Assembly: GCF_005503145.1 (NCBI RefSeq)
Contig: NZ_SCNV01000061.1
Span: 1 to 51,484 of the forward strand
Direction: 5' to 3'
Length of the DNA stretch: 51,484 bases
DNA from: Burkholderia sp. 4M9327F10
GTDB taxonomy: Bacteria; Pseudomonadota; Gammaproteobacteria; Burkholderiales; Burkholderiaceae
How positions within the stretch are numbered: the stretch's first letter is position 1; each line of letters opens with the position of its first letter. The notes under the pieces were generated by a model that saw only the letters and a list, made by a program, of their open reading frames with translations, searched no databases and was not told the origin of the DNA. The position numbers and the translations under genes were made by a program. Positions 15,143 through 23,865 of the stretch are shown in pieces.

Positions 15143-17002
15143 ATGGCAGCATCACAACATTCCTCGACTTCCTCAAGCACGGACTCCACGACGGAGCGTA
15201 CCCAGCAGCAGGCCGGTGCAGGTTCCGCCGGACCGCAGCAGTTATTCGACGCGTGGATGAACGCGTGGCGTTCCCTTGGGGTGCCCGGTGCAGGCCAGGG
15301 TGGGGCATTCCAGATGCCACAGATGCCCGCTATGCCGGCCATGCCCGACTTCGGCAATGCCGCCGCAGCCATGGCGCCGTTTGCCGGCCTCAAGCTGCCC
15401 ACGGCGGCGATTCCCACGGAGCATCTGCAGAAACTGCAAGCCGACTATTCGCGTGAAGCGATGCAGTTGATCCAGCAGGCGGCCGACGCCACGCCGAAGA
15501 TTCCCGAACTCAAGGATCGCCGCTTCAGTTCGGACGCGTGGAGCGCCTCGCCGGCGTATGCGTTTACCGCCGCGTGGTATCTGCTCAACGCACGCTATCT
15601 GCAGGAACTGGTCGATGCGCTCGACGCCGAGCCGAAGGTGCGTGAGCGGATTCGCTTCGCGGTTCAGCAATGGACGGCTGCCGCTTCGCCAAGCAACTTT
15701 TTCGCACTCAATCCTGAAGCACAGAAGACCTTGCTGGAAAGCCGCGGCGAGAGTCTGCGCCAAGGCGTTGCCAACCTGCTGGGCGACCTGCAGCGCGGCA
15801 AGATTTCGCAGACGGATGAGTCGCGCTTCGTGGTCGGCAAGAATCTCGCGAACACCGAAGGCTCGGTGGTGTTCGAGAACGACCTGATCCAGTTGATCCA
15901 GTACAAGCCGCGTACGGCGAGTGTGCGCGAGCGGCCGCTCCTGATCGTGCCGCCTTGCATCAACAAGTTCTATATCCTCGATCTGCAACCCGAAAACTCG
16001 CTTGTCGCGCATGGGCTCGAGTCCGGACACCAGGTCTTCCTGATTTCATGGCGCAACGCAGACGCATCGATCGCGCATAAGACGTGGGACGACTACACGG
16101 AAGAAGGTGTGCTTACCGCGATCGACACCGTGCGCAAGATCAGCGCGCGCGAGCAGATCAACACGCTGGGTTTCTGCGTCGGCGGCACGCTGCTCGCCAC
16201 GGCGCTTGCGGTAGCAGCGACGCGCGGCGAACATCCGGCCGCTTCGATGACGCTGCTCACCGCCATGCTCGACTTCTCGGACACGGGTGTGCTTGACGTG
16301 TTCGTCGACGAAGCGCATGTGCAGATGCGCGAACAGACCATCGGCGGCAAGAACGGTGCGCAACCGGGTTTGATGCGCGGCATCGAGTTCGCCAATGCGT
16401 TCTCGTTCCTGCGCCCGAACGATCTCGTGTGGAACTATGTCGTCGACAACTATCTAAAGGGTCGCACGCCGATGCCGTTCGACCTGCTGTACTGGAACAG
16501 CGATTCGACGAGTTTGCCTGGTCCGATGTATGTCTGGTATCTGCGCAATACGTATCTGGAGAATCGTCTGCGCGAGCCGGGTGCGTTGACGGTGTGCGGC
16601 GAGAAGGTGGACCTGTCGCTGATCGACGTGCCGACCTTCATCTACGGTTCACGCGAAGACCATATCGTGCCGTGGCGCACGGCTTACGCTTCGGTGCCGT
16701 TGCTGAGCGGGCCGCTCGAGTTCGTGCTCGGCGCATCGGGGCATATCGCGGGCGTGATCAATCCGCCTGCCAAGAACAAGCGCAACTACTGGGTGCTCCA
16801 GACCGAGGACAGGCATTTGCCGGAGAACCCGGACGACTGGTTCGAAGAGGCAACGGAAGTGCCCGGCAGCTGGTGGCCCGAGTGGACCCGCTGGCTCGAT
16901 CAGTATGGCGGGAAGAAGGTCAAGTCGCGCGCCACCGCGGGCTCGGCCGAGTTTCCGGTAATCGAGGCAGCGCCCGGCCGTTATGTGATGCAACGCGAGT
17001 GA
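15143..17002 (+). CDS. phaC: Class I poly(3-hydroxyalkanoate) synthase PhaC
   Basis: A 619-residue protein from the ATG at 15143. After a Ser/Thr/Gln-rich tail comes the PHA synthase N-domain, then the alpha/beta-hydrolase catalytic domain. The lipase-like box GFCVGGT holds the nucleophile Cys at residue 345. YGSREDHIVPW supplies the catalytic Asp region and GASGHIAGVINPP the catalytic His. The enzyme polymerises (R)-3-hydroxybutyryl-CoA into PHB on granules in the cytoplasm. The open frame extends to 15011, but the promoter lies there, so the start is downstream. AGCAGG lies close to the chosen ATG at short spacing, so the exact start is moderately certain. phaA, phaB and phaR follow, as in Cupriavidus. 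Confidence 0.96.
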   Translation: MAASQHSSTSSSTDSTTERTQQQAGAGSAGPQQLFDAWMNAWRSLGVPGAGQGGAFQMPQMPAMPAMPDFGNAAAAMAPFAGLKLPTAAIPTEHLQKLQADYSREAMQLIQQAADATPKIPELKDRRFSSDAWSASPAYAFTAAWYLLNARYLQELVDALDAEPKVRERIRFAVQQWTAAASPSNFFALNPEAQKTLLESRGESLRQGVANLLGDLQRGKISQTDESRFVVGKNLANTEGSVVFENDLIQLIQYKPRTASVRERPLLIVPPCINKFYILDLQPENSLVAHGLESGHQVFLISWRNADASIAHKTWDDYTEEGVLTAIDTVRKISAREQINTLGFCVGGTLLATALAVAATRGEHPAASMTLLTAMLDFSDTGVLDVFVDEAHVQMREQTIGGKNGAQPGLMRGIEFANAFSFLRPNDLVWNYVVDNYLKGRTPMPFDLLYWNSDSTSLPGPMYVWYLRNTYLENRLREPGALTVCGEKVDLSLIDVPTFIYGSREDHIVPWRTAYASVPLLSGPLEFVLGASGHIAGVINPPAKNKRNYWVLQTEDRHLPENPDDWFEEATEVPGSWWPEWTRWLDQYGGKKVKSRATAGSAEFPVIEAAPGRYVMQRE

Positions 17003-17176
17003 CATGCCGTAGACGAATGGCCGCGTAGGGCTGTGCAGGAGTTGTGTAGCGGCAGCGCAGCGGCGGGCCAGAGCGGTTAGAGTGGTGACAGGGTTTGAGC
17101 GGCACGGTGCAGGTGAATGGATTTTTAACTTGACGGGCGGCGGAGCGACTGGCCGCAAAGTCCGGAGGAAATTGAA

Positions 17177-18358
17177 ATGACTGATGTAGTGATCGTATCG
17201 GCCGCGCGTACGGCAGTCGGCAAATTCGGTGGGTCGCTGGCGAAAACCGCTGCACCCGATCTCGGCGCCATCGTGATTCGCGCTGCACTCGAACGCGCGG
17301 GCGTCAAGCCCGAGCAGGTCAGCGAAGTCATCATGGGTCAGGTTCTGACGGCGGGCTCGGGCCAGAACCCGGCGCGTCAGGCGCTCATCAAGGCTGGGCT
17401 GCCGCTGGCAGTGCCCGGCATAACCATCAACAAGGTCTGCGGCTCAGGCCTGAAGGCCGTGATGCTGGCGGCCAATGCCATCATCGCCGGCGACGCCGAC
17501 ATCGTGGTGGCCGGCGGCCAGGAAAACATGAGCGCCGCACCGCACGTGCTGCCGGGCTCGCGCGACGGCTTTCGCATGGGCGACGCCAAGCTGATCGACA
17601 GCATGATCGTGGACGGCCTGTGGGACGTGTACAACCAGTACCACATGGGCGTGACGGCGGAGAACGTCGCGAGGGAATACGGCATCACGCGCGAGCAGCA
17701 GGACGCGTTCGCCGCGCTGTCGCAGAACAAGGCGGAAGCGGCGCAGAAGGCCGGCCGTTTCGACGACGAGATCGTGCCGGTCGAGATTCCGCAACGCAAG
17801 GGCGAGCCGCTGCGCTTCGCCACCGACGAATTCGTGCGCCACGGCGTCACGGCCGAATCGCTCGCCGGTCTGAAGCCGGCCTTCTCGAAGGAAGGCACGG
17901 TCACGGCCGCGAACGCGTCGGGCCTGAACGACGGTGCGGCCGCGGTGGTCGTGATGTCGGCCAAGAAAGCCGAAGCGCTCGGTCTCAAGCCGCTCGCACG
18001 CATCAAGGCGTATGCGAACGCCGGCGTCGATCCGAAGGTGATGGGCATGGGCCCGGTGCCGGCTTCGCGCCGCTGCCTCGAGCGCGCGGGCTGGACCCCG
18101 GCCGACCTCGACCTGATGGAAATCAACGAGGCCTTTGCGGCCCAGGCACTCGCCGTGCATCAGCAAATGGGCTGGGACACCTCGAAGGTCAACGTGAACG
18201 GCGGCGCGATTGCGATCGGCCATCCGATCGGCGCATCCGGTTGCCGGATTCTCGTCACGCTGCTGCACGAAATGCAGAAGCGCGACGCCAGGAGGGGCCT
18301 GGCCTCGCTGTGTATCGGCGGTGGCATGGGCGTGGCGCTGGCAGTCGAGCGCGGCTGA
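17177..18358 (+). CDS. phaA: Acetyl-CoA acetyltransferase (beta-ketothiolase) PhaA
   Basis: A 393-residue thiolase with a strong GGAGGA ribosome-binding site before the ATG. The acyl-accepting Cys88 lies in NKVCGSGLKAV. The catalytic His is in NGGAIAIGHPIGASG and the second Cys in SLCIGGGMG. These are the standard thiolase residues at standard positions. It condenses two acetyl-CoA to acetoacetyl-CoA, the first step of PHB synthesis. It lies 174 bases after phaC and 187 bases before phaB, larger gaps than a compact operon usually has, so internal processing or extra promoters are possible. The biosynthetic role is inferred from position. A degradative thiolase would have the same residues. 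Confidence 0.95.
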   Translation: MTDVVIVSAARTAVGKFGGSLAKTAAPDLGAIVIRAALERAGVKPEQVSEVIMGQVLTAGSGQNPARQALIKAGLPLAVPGITINKVCGSGLKAVMLAANAIIAGDADIVVAGGQENMSAAPHVLPGSRDGFRMGDAKLIDSMIVDGLWDVYNQYHMGVTAENVAREYGITREQQDAFAALSQNKAEAAQKAGRFDDEIVPVEIPQRKGEPLRFATDEFVRHGVTAESLAGLKPAFSKEGTVTAANASGLNDGAAAVVVMSAKKAEALGLKPLARIKAYANAGVDPKVMGMGPVPASRRCLERAGWTPADLDLMEINEAFAAQALAVHQQMGWDTSKVNVNGGAIAIGHPIGASGCRILVTLLHEMQKRDARRGLASLCIGGGMGVALAVERG

Positions 18359-18545
18359 GGCGTTTGAGTGGAGCAAGGCAGGAGTGCCGCGCACCGCTCG
18401 CTCATTTGCAGCAAGAGATGAGCGGGGGCGCGGTGTGTTGGCGGCCTCGCCAGCCGGTCGCCCGGCGGCAGTGGAGATGATGCAGTAAAGGCGAGGGAAG
18501 AGGCTGCCGGTCGGCGCCTCGAAAAACGATAACGGAGTGTGGTTT

Positions 18546-19286
18546 ATGGCACAGCGAATTGCGTATGTAACGGGCGGGATGGGCGGCATCGGCACGAGCA
18601 TTTGCCAACGTCTTCATAAGGAAGGCTTCAAGGTTGTCGCCGGCTGCGGCCCGAACTCTCCGCGCCGCGCAAAGTGGCTCGAAGAGCAGAAGGCGCTCGG
18701 TTTCGACTTTATCGCTTCGGAAGGTAACGTCGGCGACTGGGAGTCAACCAAGGCGGCGTTCGACAAGGTGAAGGCCGAAGTCGGCGAGATCGACGTGCTG
18801 GTCAACAATGCGGGCATTACGCGCGACGTCGTGTTCCGCAAGATGACTCACGAAGACTGGACGGCGGTAATCGACACCAACCTGACGAGCCTGTTCAACG
18901 TCACCAAGCAGGTGATCGACGGTATGGTCGAGCGCGGCTTTGGGCGGGTGATCAACATCTCGTCGGTGAACGGGCAGAAGGGCCAGTTCGGGCAGACCAA
19001 CTACTCGACGGCCAAGGCCGGGATTCACGGTTTCACGATGTCGCTGGCGCAGGAAGTGGCGACCAAGGGCGTGACGGTCAACACCGTTTCGCCTGGCTAC
19101 ATCGGCACGGACATGGTCAAGTCGATCCGCCCCGATGTGCTGGAAAAGATCGTCGCGACGATTCCGGTGCGCCGTCTCGGCCAGCCGGATGAAATCGGTT
19201 CGATCGTGGCCTGGCTCGCGTCGGACGAATCGGGCTTTTCCACGGGAGCCGATTTCTCGTTGAACGGCGGTCTGCACATGGGCTGA
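18546..19286 (+). CDS. phaB: Acetoacetyl-CoA reductase PhaB
   Basis: A 246-residue short-chain dehydrogenase starting MAQRIAYVTGGMGGIGTSIC, which carries the NADPH-binding TGGMGGIG motif. The Ser-Tyr-Lys catalytic residues lie in NISSVNGQKGQFGQTNYSTAKAG. It reduces acetoacetyl-CoA to (R)-3-hydroxybutyryl-CoA, the PhaC substrate. The frame can be read three codons upstream from a GTG, but GGAG eight to nine bases before the ATG at 18546 and the C. necator length of 246 residues decide the start. The gap from phaA (18359-18545) contains a small hairpin (CGCTCAT at 18399 with ATGAGCG at 18418) and no gene. Confidence 0.96.
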   Translation: MAQRIAYVTGGMGGIGTSICQRLHKEGFKVVAGCGPNSPRRAKWLEEQKALGFDFIASEGNVGDWESTKAAFDKVKAEVGEIDVLVNNAGITRDVVFRKMTHEDWTAVIDTNLTSLFNVTKQVIDGMVERGFGRVINISSVNGQKGQFGQTNYSTAKAGIHGFTMSLAQEVATKGVTVNTVSPGYIGTDMVKSIRPDVLEKIVATIPVRRLGQPDEIGSIVAWLASDESGFSTGADFSLNGGLHMG

Positions 19287-19294
19287 TCCGTGAG

Positions 19295-19318
19295 GCGCTC
19301 CGTCGTGAGACGGAGCGC
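19295..19318. other. Strong hairpin between phaB and phaR
   Basis: GCGCTCCGTC at 19295-19304 pairs perfectly with GACGGAGCGC at 19309-19318 around the tetraloop GTGA. It starts eight bases after the phaB stop. No T-run follows, so it may be a 3'-end stabiliser or a Rho-assisted stop that separates phaB from phaR rather than a classical terminator. Confidence 0.6.
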
Positions 19319-19427
19319 GGCATGGTTCAGGTGTTTCCGGCGGCGTCTCGCGCGCGCAATCGTAGGCCCGATTGCCCCGTGCGGCAGGACGCCGTTTCTG
19401 CGCTTCAATGGCGCTCAAAGGCGTTAA

Positions 19428-20006
19428 ATGACCACTACTACAAAGAAAACTGCCGAACGACTGATCAAGAAATATCCGAACCGTCGGCTCTATGACACCG
19501 AGACAAGCACGTACATTACGCTGACCGATGTCAAGCAGCTCGTGCTGGATCAGGAGGATTTCAAGGTCATCGATGCGAAGAGCAACGAGGACCTGACGCG
19601 CGCCATTCTGTTGCAGATCATTCTGGAAGAAGAGAGCGGCGGCTTGCCGATGTTCTCGTCGTCGATGCTCTCGCAGATCATCCGTTTCTACGGGCACGCG
19701 ATGCAGGGCATGATGGGCACCTATCTCGAGAAGAACATCCAGGCGTTCATCGACATTCAGGCCAAGCTCGCCGATCAGTCGAAGAATCTGTATGAAGGCA
19801 AGGCCATGAACCCCGAAGTCTGGTCGCAGTTCATGAACATGCAGGCGCCGATGATGCAGGGCATGATGACCAGCTATATCGAGCAGTCGAAGAACATGTT
19901 CGTGCAGATGCAGGAGCAGATGCAGAACCAGGCCAAATCCATGTTCAGCACGTTCCCGTTCACGCCTGCCAATCCGCAGACGAATCCGGAGCCGGAGAAG
20001 AAGTAG
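19428..20006 (+). CDS. phaR: Polyhydroxyalkanoate synthesis regulator PhaR
   Basis: A 192-residue protein. The N-terminal PHB/PHA accumulation regulator DNA-binding domain is clear (IKKYPNRRLYDTETSTYITL, residues 13-32). The central PHB_acc region follows with ILLQIILEEESGG. A Met/Gln-rich helical C-terminal half (QMQEQMQNQAKSMF) may bind granules. PhaR represses phasin genes and its own gene, and is released when it binds nascent PHB granules. Position directly after phaCAB is the standard one in Burkholderiales. A binding site was not assigned, because the known consensus is too short to recognise reliably here. Confidence 0.95.
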   Translation: MTTTTKKTAERLIKKYPNRRLYDTETSTYITLTDVKQLVLDQEDFKVIDAKSNEDLTRAILLQIILEEESGGLPMFSSSMLSQIIRFYGHAMQGMMGTYLEKNIQAFIDIQAKLADQSKNLYEGKAMNPEVWSQFMNMQAPMMQGMMTSYIEQSKNMFVQMQEQMQNQAKSMFSTFPFTPANPQTNPEPEKK

Positions 20007-20170
20007 GGGCGGCGTACGCGCCGTCCGGTTCAGGGTGGAGCGGGCGCGACCGCTGCCGCAAGGATGCGCGGCGCGGCGGGCTGATCCGCTTTCAGCGTGC
20101 GAGGCTGCGCGGTGCGTGGCGCGGGGTACAATAGCAGGTTACGTTTACCGCCACCCGCTGGATCGATCCT

Positions 20171-21562
20171 ATGCCGCAAGCTTCTTCCCCCATTTCGCCG
20201 AACACGGCCGCACCCAAGGTCGGCTTCGTTTCGCTCGGGTGCCCGAAAGCACTCGTCGACTCCGAGCAGATCATCACGCAACTGCGCGCCGAAGGCTACG
20301 AGATCTCCGGCACGTATGACGGCGCGGACCTGGTGGTCGTCAACACTTGCGGTTTCATCGACGAAGCCGTGCAGGAAAGCCTCGACGCGATCGGCGAGGC
20401 GCTGACCGAAAACGGCAAGGTGATCGTCACCGGCTGCCTCGGCGCGAAGAAGAGCGCGAGCGGCTCGGGCCTGATCGAAGAAGTCCATCCGAAGGTGCTG
20501 GCCGTGACCGGTCCGCACGCTGTGGGCGAGGTCATGCAGGCGGTCCACAGCCATCTGCCGAAGCCGCACGATCCGTTCGTCGATCTGGTGCCGGCCGCGG
20601 GCGTCAAGCTCACGCCGCGTCACTACGCGTATCTGAAGATTTCCGAAGGCTGCAACCATCGTTGCACGTTCTGCATCATCCCGTCGATGCGCGGCGACCT
20701 CGTGTCGCGTCCGGTCGCGGAAGTGATGCTCGAAGCCGAAAACCTGTTCAAGTCCGGCGTGAAGGAACTACTGGTGATTTCGCAGGACACCAGCGCCTAC
20801 GGCGTGGACGTGAAGTACCGCACCGGCTTCTGGAACGGCAAGCCGATCAAGACGCGCATGACCGATCTCGTGGGCGCACTCGGCGAACTGGCCGCGCAGT
20901 ACGGCGCGTGGGTGCGTCTGCACTATGTGTATCCGTACCCGAGCGTCGACGAAGTGATTCCGATGATGGCCGAAGGTCCGTTCAAGGGTCACGTGCTGCC
21001 GTACCTCGACGTGCCGTTCCAGCACGCGCATCCGGAAGTGTTGAAGCGCATGAAGCGTCCGGCCAACGCCGAGAAGGTGCTCGAGCGTGTGCGCGCATGG
21101 CGCGAGATCTGCCCGGACCTGACGATCCGCAGCACGTTTATCGCCGGTTTCCCTGGTGAGACCGAAGAGCAGTTTCAGACGCTGCTCGACTTCATCCGTG
21201 AGGCGGAGCTCGACCGCGTCGGTTGCTTCGCTTATTCGCCGGTTGAAGGCGCCACCGCCAACGAGCTCGATGGCGCTTTGCCCGACGAAGTGCGTGAAGA
21301 ACGCCGTGCGCGCTTCATGGAAGTGGCCGAGGAAGTGTCGGCGAAGCGCATCGCGCGCAAGGTCGGCAAGACGCTCAAGGTGCTGGTCGACGAGATCAAT
21401 GCCGACGGCGGCATCGGCCGCACGGCTGCGGACGCGCCGGAGATCGACGGCGTCGTGTACATCGCGCCCACCACCAAGGCCTCGAAGCGTTACAAGGTCG
21501 GCGACTTCGTCTCGGTGAAGATCACCGGCGCGGACGGCCACGATCTGTGGGGCGAGGTGTAA
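20171..21562 (+). CDS. rimO: Ribosomal protein S12 methylthiotransferase RimO
   Basis: A 463-residue protein with the three-part methylthiotransferase architecture. The N-terminal UPF0004 domain has cysteines in LGCPKA, NTCGF and TGCLG for one 4Fe-4S cluster. The radical-SAM domain has CNHRCTFC (CxxxCxxC) for the second. A C-terminal TRAM domain ends near the stop (KVGDFVSVKITGADGHDLWGE). RimO adds a methylthio group to Asp88 of ribosomal protein S12. S12 specificity over MiaB (tRNA) follows from overall similarity, notably VSLGCPKALVDSEQI. The ATG at 20171 has only a weak GGAT-like sequence upstream. TACAAT at 20127-20132 might be a -10 but lacks a convincing -35. Confidence 0.93.
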   Translation: MPQASSPISPNTAAPKVGFVSLGCPKALVDSEQIITQLRAEGYEISGTYDGADLVVVNTCGFIDEAVQESLDAIGEALTENGKVIVTGCLGAKKSASGSGLIEEVHPKVLAVTGPHAVGEVMQAVHSHLPKPHDPFVDLVPAAGVKLTPRHYAYLKISEGCNHRCTFCIIPSMRGDLVSRPVAEVMLEAENLFKSGVKELLVISQDTSAYGVDVKYRTGFWNGKPIKTRMTDLVGALGELAAQYGAWVRLHYVYPYPSVDEVIPMMAEGPFKGHVLPYLDVPFQHAHPEVLKRMKRPANAEKVLERVRAWREICPDLTIRSTFIAGFPGETEEQFQTLLDFIREAELDRVGCFAYSPVEGATANELDGALPDEVREERRARFMEVAEEVSAKRIARKVGKTLKVLVDEINADGGIGRTAADAPEIDGVVYIAPTTKASKRYKVGDFVSVKITGADGHDLWGEV

Positions 21563-21565
21563 GCC

Positions 21566-22519
21566 ATGGCCAACGCGGCGAGTCCGGCCATCCTCGCGCT
21601 TGGCGAGGCGATGGTCGAATTCAACCAGGTGTCGAAGGATCAGCCGGACTATCTGCAGGGCTTCGGCGGCGACACGTCGAACTTCTGTGTTGCGGCTGCC
21701 CGCCAGGGGGCGACGGCCGGTTTTGTATCAGCGGTGGGCGACGATCATTTTGGGCGCCTGTTGCTCGATCTATGGCAATGCGAATCGGTGCATACGTCGA
21801 TGATCAAGGTCGACAGTCAGGCGCCCACCGGCGTGTATTTCGTCTCGCACGGCCCGGACGGCCACCAGTTCGATTATCTGCGGGCAGGATCGGCGGCGAG
21901 CCGCTATGCCCCGCGCGATTTGCCGCTTGACGCGCTGGCGGCGGCGCAGGTCCTGCATCTGTCCGGCATCAGTCTCGCAATCGGCGTGAGCGCCTGCGAC
22001 GCGGCGCTCGCCGCGATCGGCCATGCACGCGCGAACGGCGTGCGCATCAGCTTCGACACCAATCTGCGTCTCAAGCTCTGGCCGCTCGCGCGGGCGCGTG
22101 CGGTGATGGTCGAAGCAATCCGCCATACGGACATCTGCCTGCCAAGCTGGGACGACGTTACCGTGTTGACGGGACTCACGGGCCGCGACGAGATCGTCGA
22201 TTTTCTGCTGGCGCTTGGGCCGCGCGTTGTGGCGCTCAAGCTCGGCAAGCAGGGCGCCTATGTGGCCACGCCGGATGAGCGGCGCCTCGTGCCGGGGCAC
22301 GTCGTGGATGCCGTCGACGCCACCGGCGCCGGCGATTGCTTCGGCGGCGCGTTTATTGCCCGGATCGTCGCGGGCGACGATCCGTTTGCCGCAGCACGTT
22401 ATGCCAATGTGGCGGCGGCCTTGTCGACGCAAGGCTTTGGGGCGGTGGCGCCGATTCCGCACCGTGCGGCGGTCGAGCAGGCGCTGCAGGCTGGAGGGGC
22501 GGACGCCTCGCCTGACTAA
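21566..22519 (+). CDS. kdgK: PfkB-family sugar kinase, probably 2-dehydro-3-deoxygluconokinase
   Basis: A 317-residue ribokinase-like protein three bases after the rimO stop, using a GAGGT at the rimO end as ribosome-binding site. Family signatures are GEAMVEFNQVSKD, GGDTSNFCVAAARQG (substrate loop) and DATGAGDCFGGAF, with the catalytic Asp and anion hole. GEAMVEF and the substrate-loop pattern resemble KDG kinases, which phosphorylate 2-keto-3-deoxygluconate at the gateway to KDPG aldolase. Fructokinase or another PfkB activity cannot be excluded. The coupling to rimO and the nearby PHA genes may be positional only. It could feed sugar-acid carbon to pyruvate and acetyl-CoA, which is inference. 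Confidence 0.8.
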   Translation: MANAASPAILALGEAMVEFNQVSKDQPDYLQGFGGDTSNFCVAAARQGATAGFVSAVGDDHFGRLLLDLWQCESVHTSMIKVDSQAPTGVYFVSHGPDGHQFDYLRAGSAASRYAPRDLPLDALAAAQVLHLSGISLAIGVSACDAALAAIGHARANGVRISFDTNLRLKLWPLARARAVMVEAIRHTDICLPSWDDVTVLTGLTGRDEIVDFLLALGPRVVALKLGKQGAYVATPDERRLVPGHVVDAVDATGAGDCFGGAFIARIVAGDDPFAAARYANVAAALSTQGFGAVAPIPHRAAVEQALQAGGADASPD

Positions 22520-22582
22520 CGCTAACGCCCATGATCCTTGCGAGACGGTCTGACGATAACGAGACAAGGTAGCCAGCGAGCG

Positions 22583-22601
22583 ATGCCAAGCACACTGGCA
22601 T
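22583..22601. promoter_or_regulatory. 19-bp palindrome ATGCCA-N7-TGGCAT before bktB
   Basis: ATGCCA at 22583-22588 and TGGCAT at 22596-22601 are perfect inverted half-sites seven bases apart, 36 bases before the bktB ATG. The symmetry and half-site spacing resemble a dimeric regulator site, but it could also be an mRNA hairpin. No regulator is assigned. Confidence 0.4.
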
Positions 22602-22636
22602 TCCAGATCACTATCAGAGAGTAAGAGGAGCGAGCA

Positions 22637-23821
22637 ATGCAACGGGACGTAGTGGTGGTAAGCGGGGTGCGTACGGCCATTGGCGACTTTGGCGGCAGCC
22701 TCAAGGACTTCTCCCCGACCGACCTCGGCGCGCGCGTGGTGCGCGAAGTGTTGTCGCGGGCCAAGGTGTCGGGCGACGAAGTCGGCCATGTGGTGTTCGG
22801 CAATGTGGTCCACACCGAACCGAAAGACATGTATCTGGCCCGGGTGGCGGCTCTCAACGGCGGCGTTGCGCAACACGCGCCGGCGCTGACGGTGAACCGT
22901 CTGTGCGGCTCCGGTCTGCAGGCCATCGTATCGGCTGCGCAAAGCGTGTTGCTTGGCGATGCGGATATCGCCATTGGCGGCGGCTCGGAAAACATGAGCC
23001 GCGCGCCGTACATGATGCCGGCTGCGCGATTCGGCCAGCGCATGGGCGATGCGCGCCTCGTCGACATGATGCTCGGCGCCCTGAACGACCCGTTCCAGGG
23101 TATCCACATGGGCGTGACAGCCGAGAACGTCGCGCAGAAATTCGGCATTACCCGTGAGGCGCAGGACGCGCTTGCGCTCGAATCGCATCGCCGGGCTGCC
23201 CACGCTATCGCGAACGGTTATTTCAAGGAACAGATTCTGCCGGTTACGATCGCCTCGAAGAAGGGTGACGTCGTGTTCGAGCAGGATGAGCATGTTCGCC
23301 TGAACGCGTCGGCGGAAGATTTTTCGAAGCTGAAGCCGGTGTTCGCGAAGGAAAACGGCTCGGTGACGGCCGGCAACGCGTCCGGCATCAACGACGCAGC
23401 CGCCGCGGTCGTGCTGATGGAACGCAGCGTCGCCGAACAGCGCGGCGTGAAGCCGCTCGCGCGTCTCGTGGCCTATGCGCATGCCGGCGTCGATCCGGCC
23501 TATATGGGTATCGGCCCGGTGCCCGCCACCCGCAAGGTGCTCGAGCGGGCCGGCCTGAGCGTCGCCGACCTCGATGTCATCGAAGCCAACGAGGCATTTG
23601 CCGCGCAGGCATGCGCGGTCAGCAAGGAACTTGGGCTCGATCCCGCGAAGGTCAATCCGAATGGCTCCGGCATTTCGCTCGGCCATCCGATCGGCGCGAC
23701 CGGCGCGTTGATTACCGTGAAGGCGCTGTACGAGCTGGAGCGCATCGGCGGCCGCTATGCGCTCGTGACCATGTGCATTGGCGGCGGCCAGGGCATCGCG
23801 GCGATCTTCGAGCGGATCTGA
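22637..23821 (+). CDS. bktB: Beta-ketothiolase BktB
   Basis: A 394-residue thiolase after a strong AGAGGAG ribosome-binding site. Cys90 lies in NRLCGSGLQAIVSAA, the catalytic His in GISLGHPIGATGALIT and the second Cys in TMCIGGGQGIAAIFERI. Long stretches match the remembered C. necator BktB, including VVVVSGVRTAIG, VHTEPKDMYL and the C-terminal sequence, and differ from PhaA in this window. BktB accepts longer acyl-CoAs and condenses propionyl-CoA with acetyl-CoA, supplying 3-hydroxyvalerate for co-polymers. It also acts in reverse in beta-oxidation. With phaA nearby, this gives two thiolases with different breadth. Its distance from phaCAB and the palindrome upstream suggest separate control. 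Confidence 0.93.
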   Translation: MQRDVVVVSGVRTAIGDFGGSLKDFSPTDLGARVVREVLSRAKVSGDEVGHVVFGNVVHTEPKDMYLARVAALNGGVAQHAPALTVNRLCGSGLQAIVSAAQSVLLGDADIAIGGGSENMSRAPYMMPAARFGQRMGDARLVDMMLGALNDPFQGIHMGVTAENVAQKFGITREAQDALALESHRRAAHAIANGYFKEQILPVTIASKKGDVVFEQDEHVRLNASAEDFSKLKPVFAKENGSVTAGNASGINDAAAAVVLMERSVAEQRGVKPLARLVAYAHAGVDPAYMGIGPVPATRKVLERAGLSVADLDVIEANEAFAAQACAVSKELGLDPAKVNPNGSGISLGHPIGATGALITVKALYELERIGGRYALVTMCIGGGQGIAAIFERI

Positions 23822-23865
23822 TGCGGGGCGCGGAGCGCCTCGTTTCATGCAACAGGAAGGAACGG

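Noticed and set aside
20127..20132. TACAAT as rimO -10
   Set aside because: No convincing -35, and the hexamer alone is expected by chance.
21770..23848. 692-codon open frame antisense to kdgK and bktB
   Set aside because: It spans two genes with clear motifs on the other strand and has no domain of its own.
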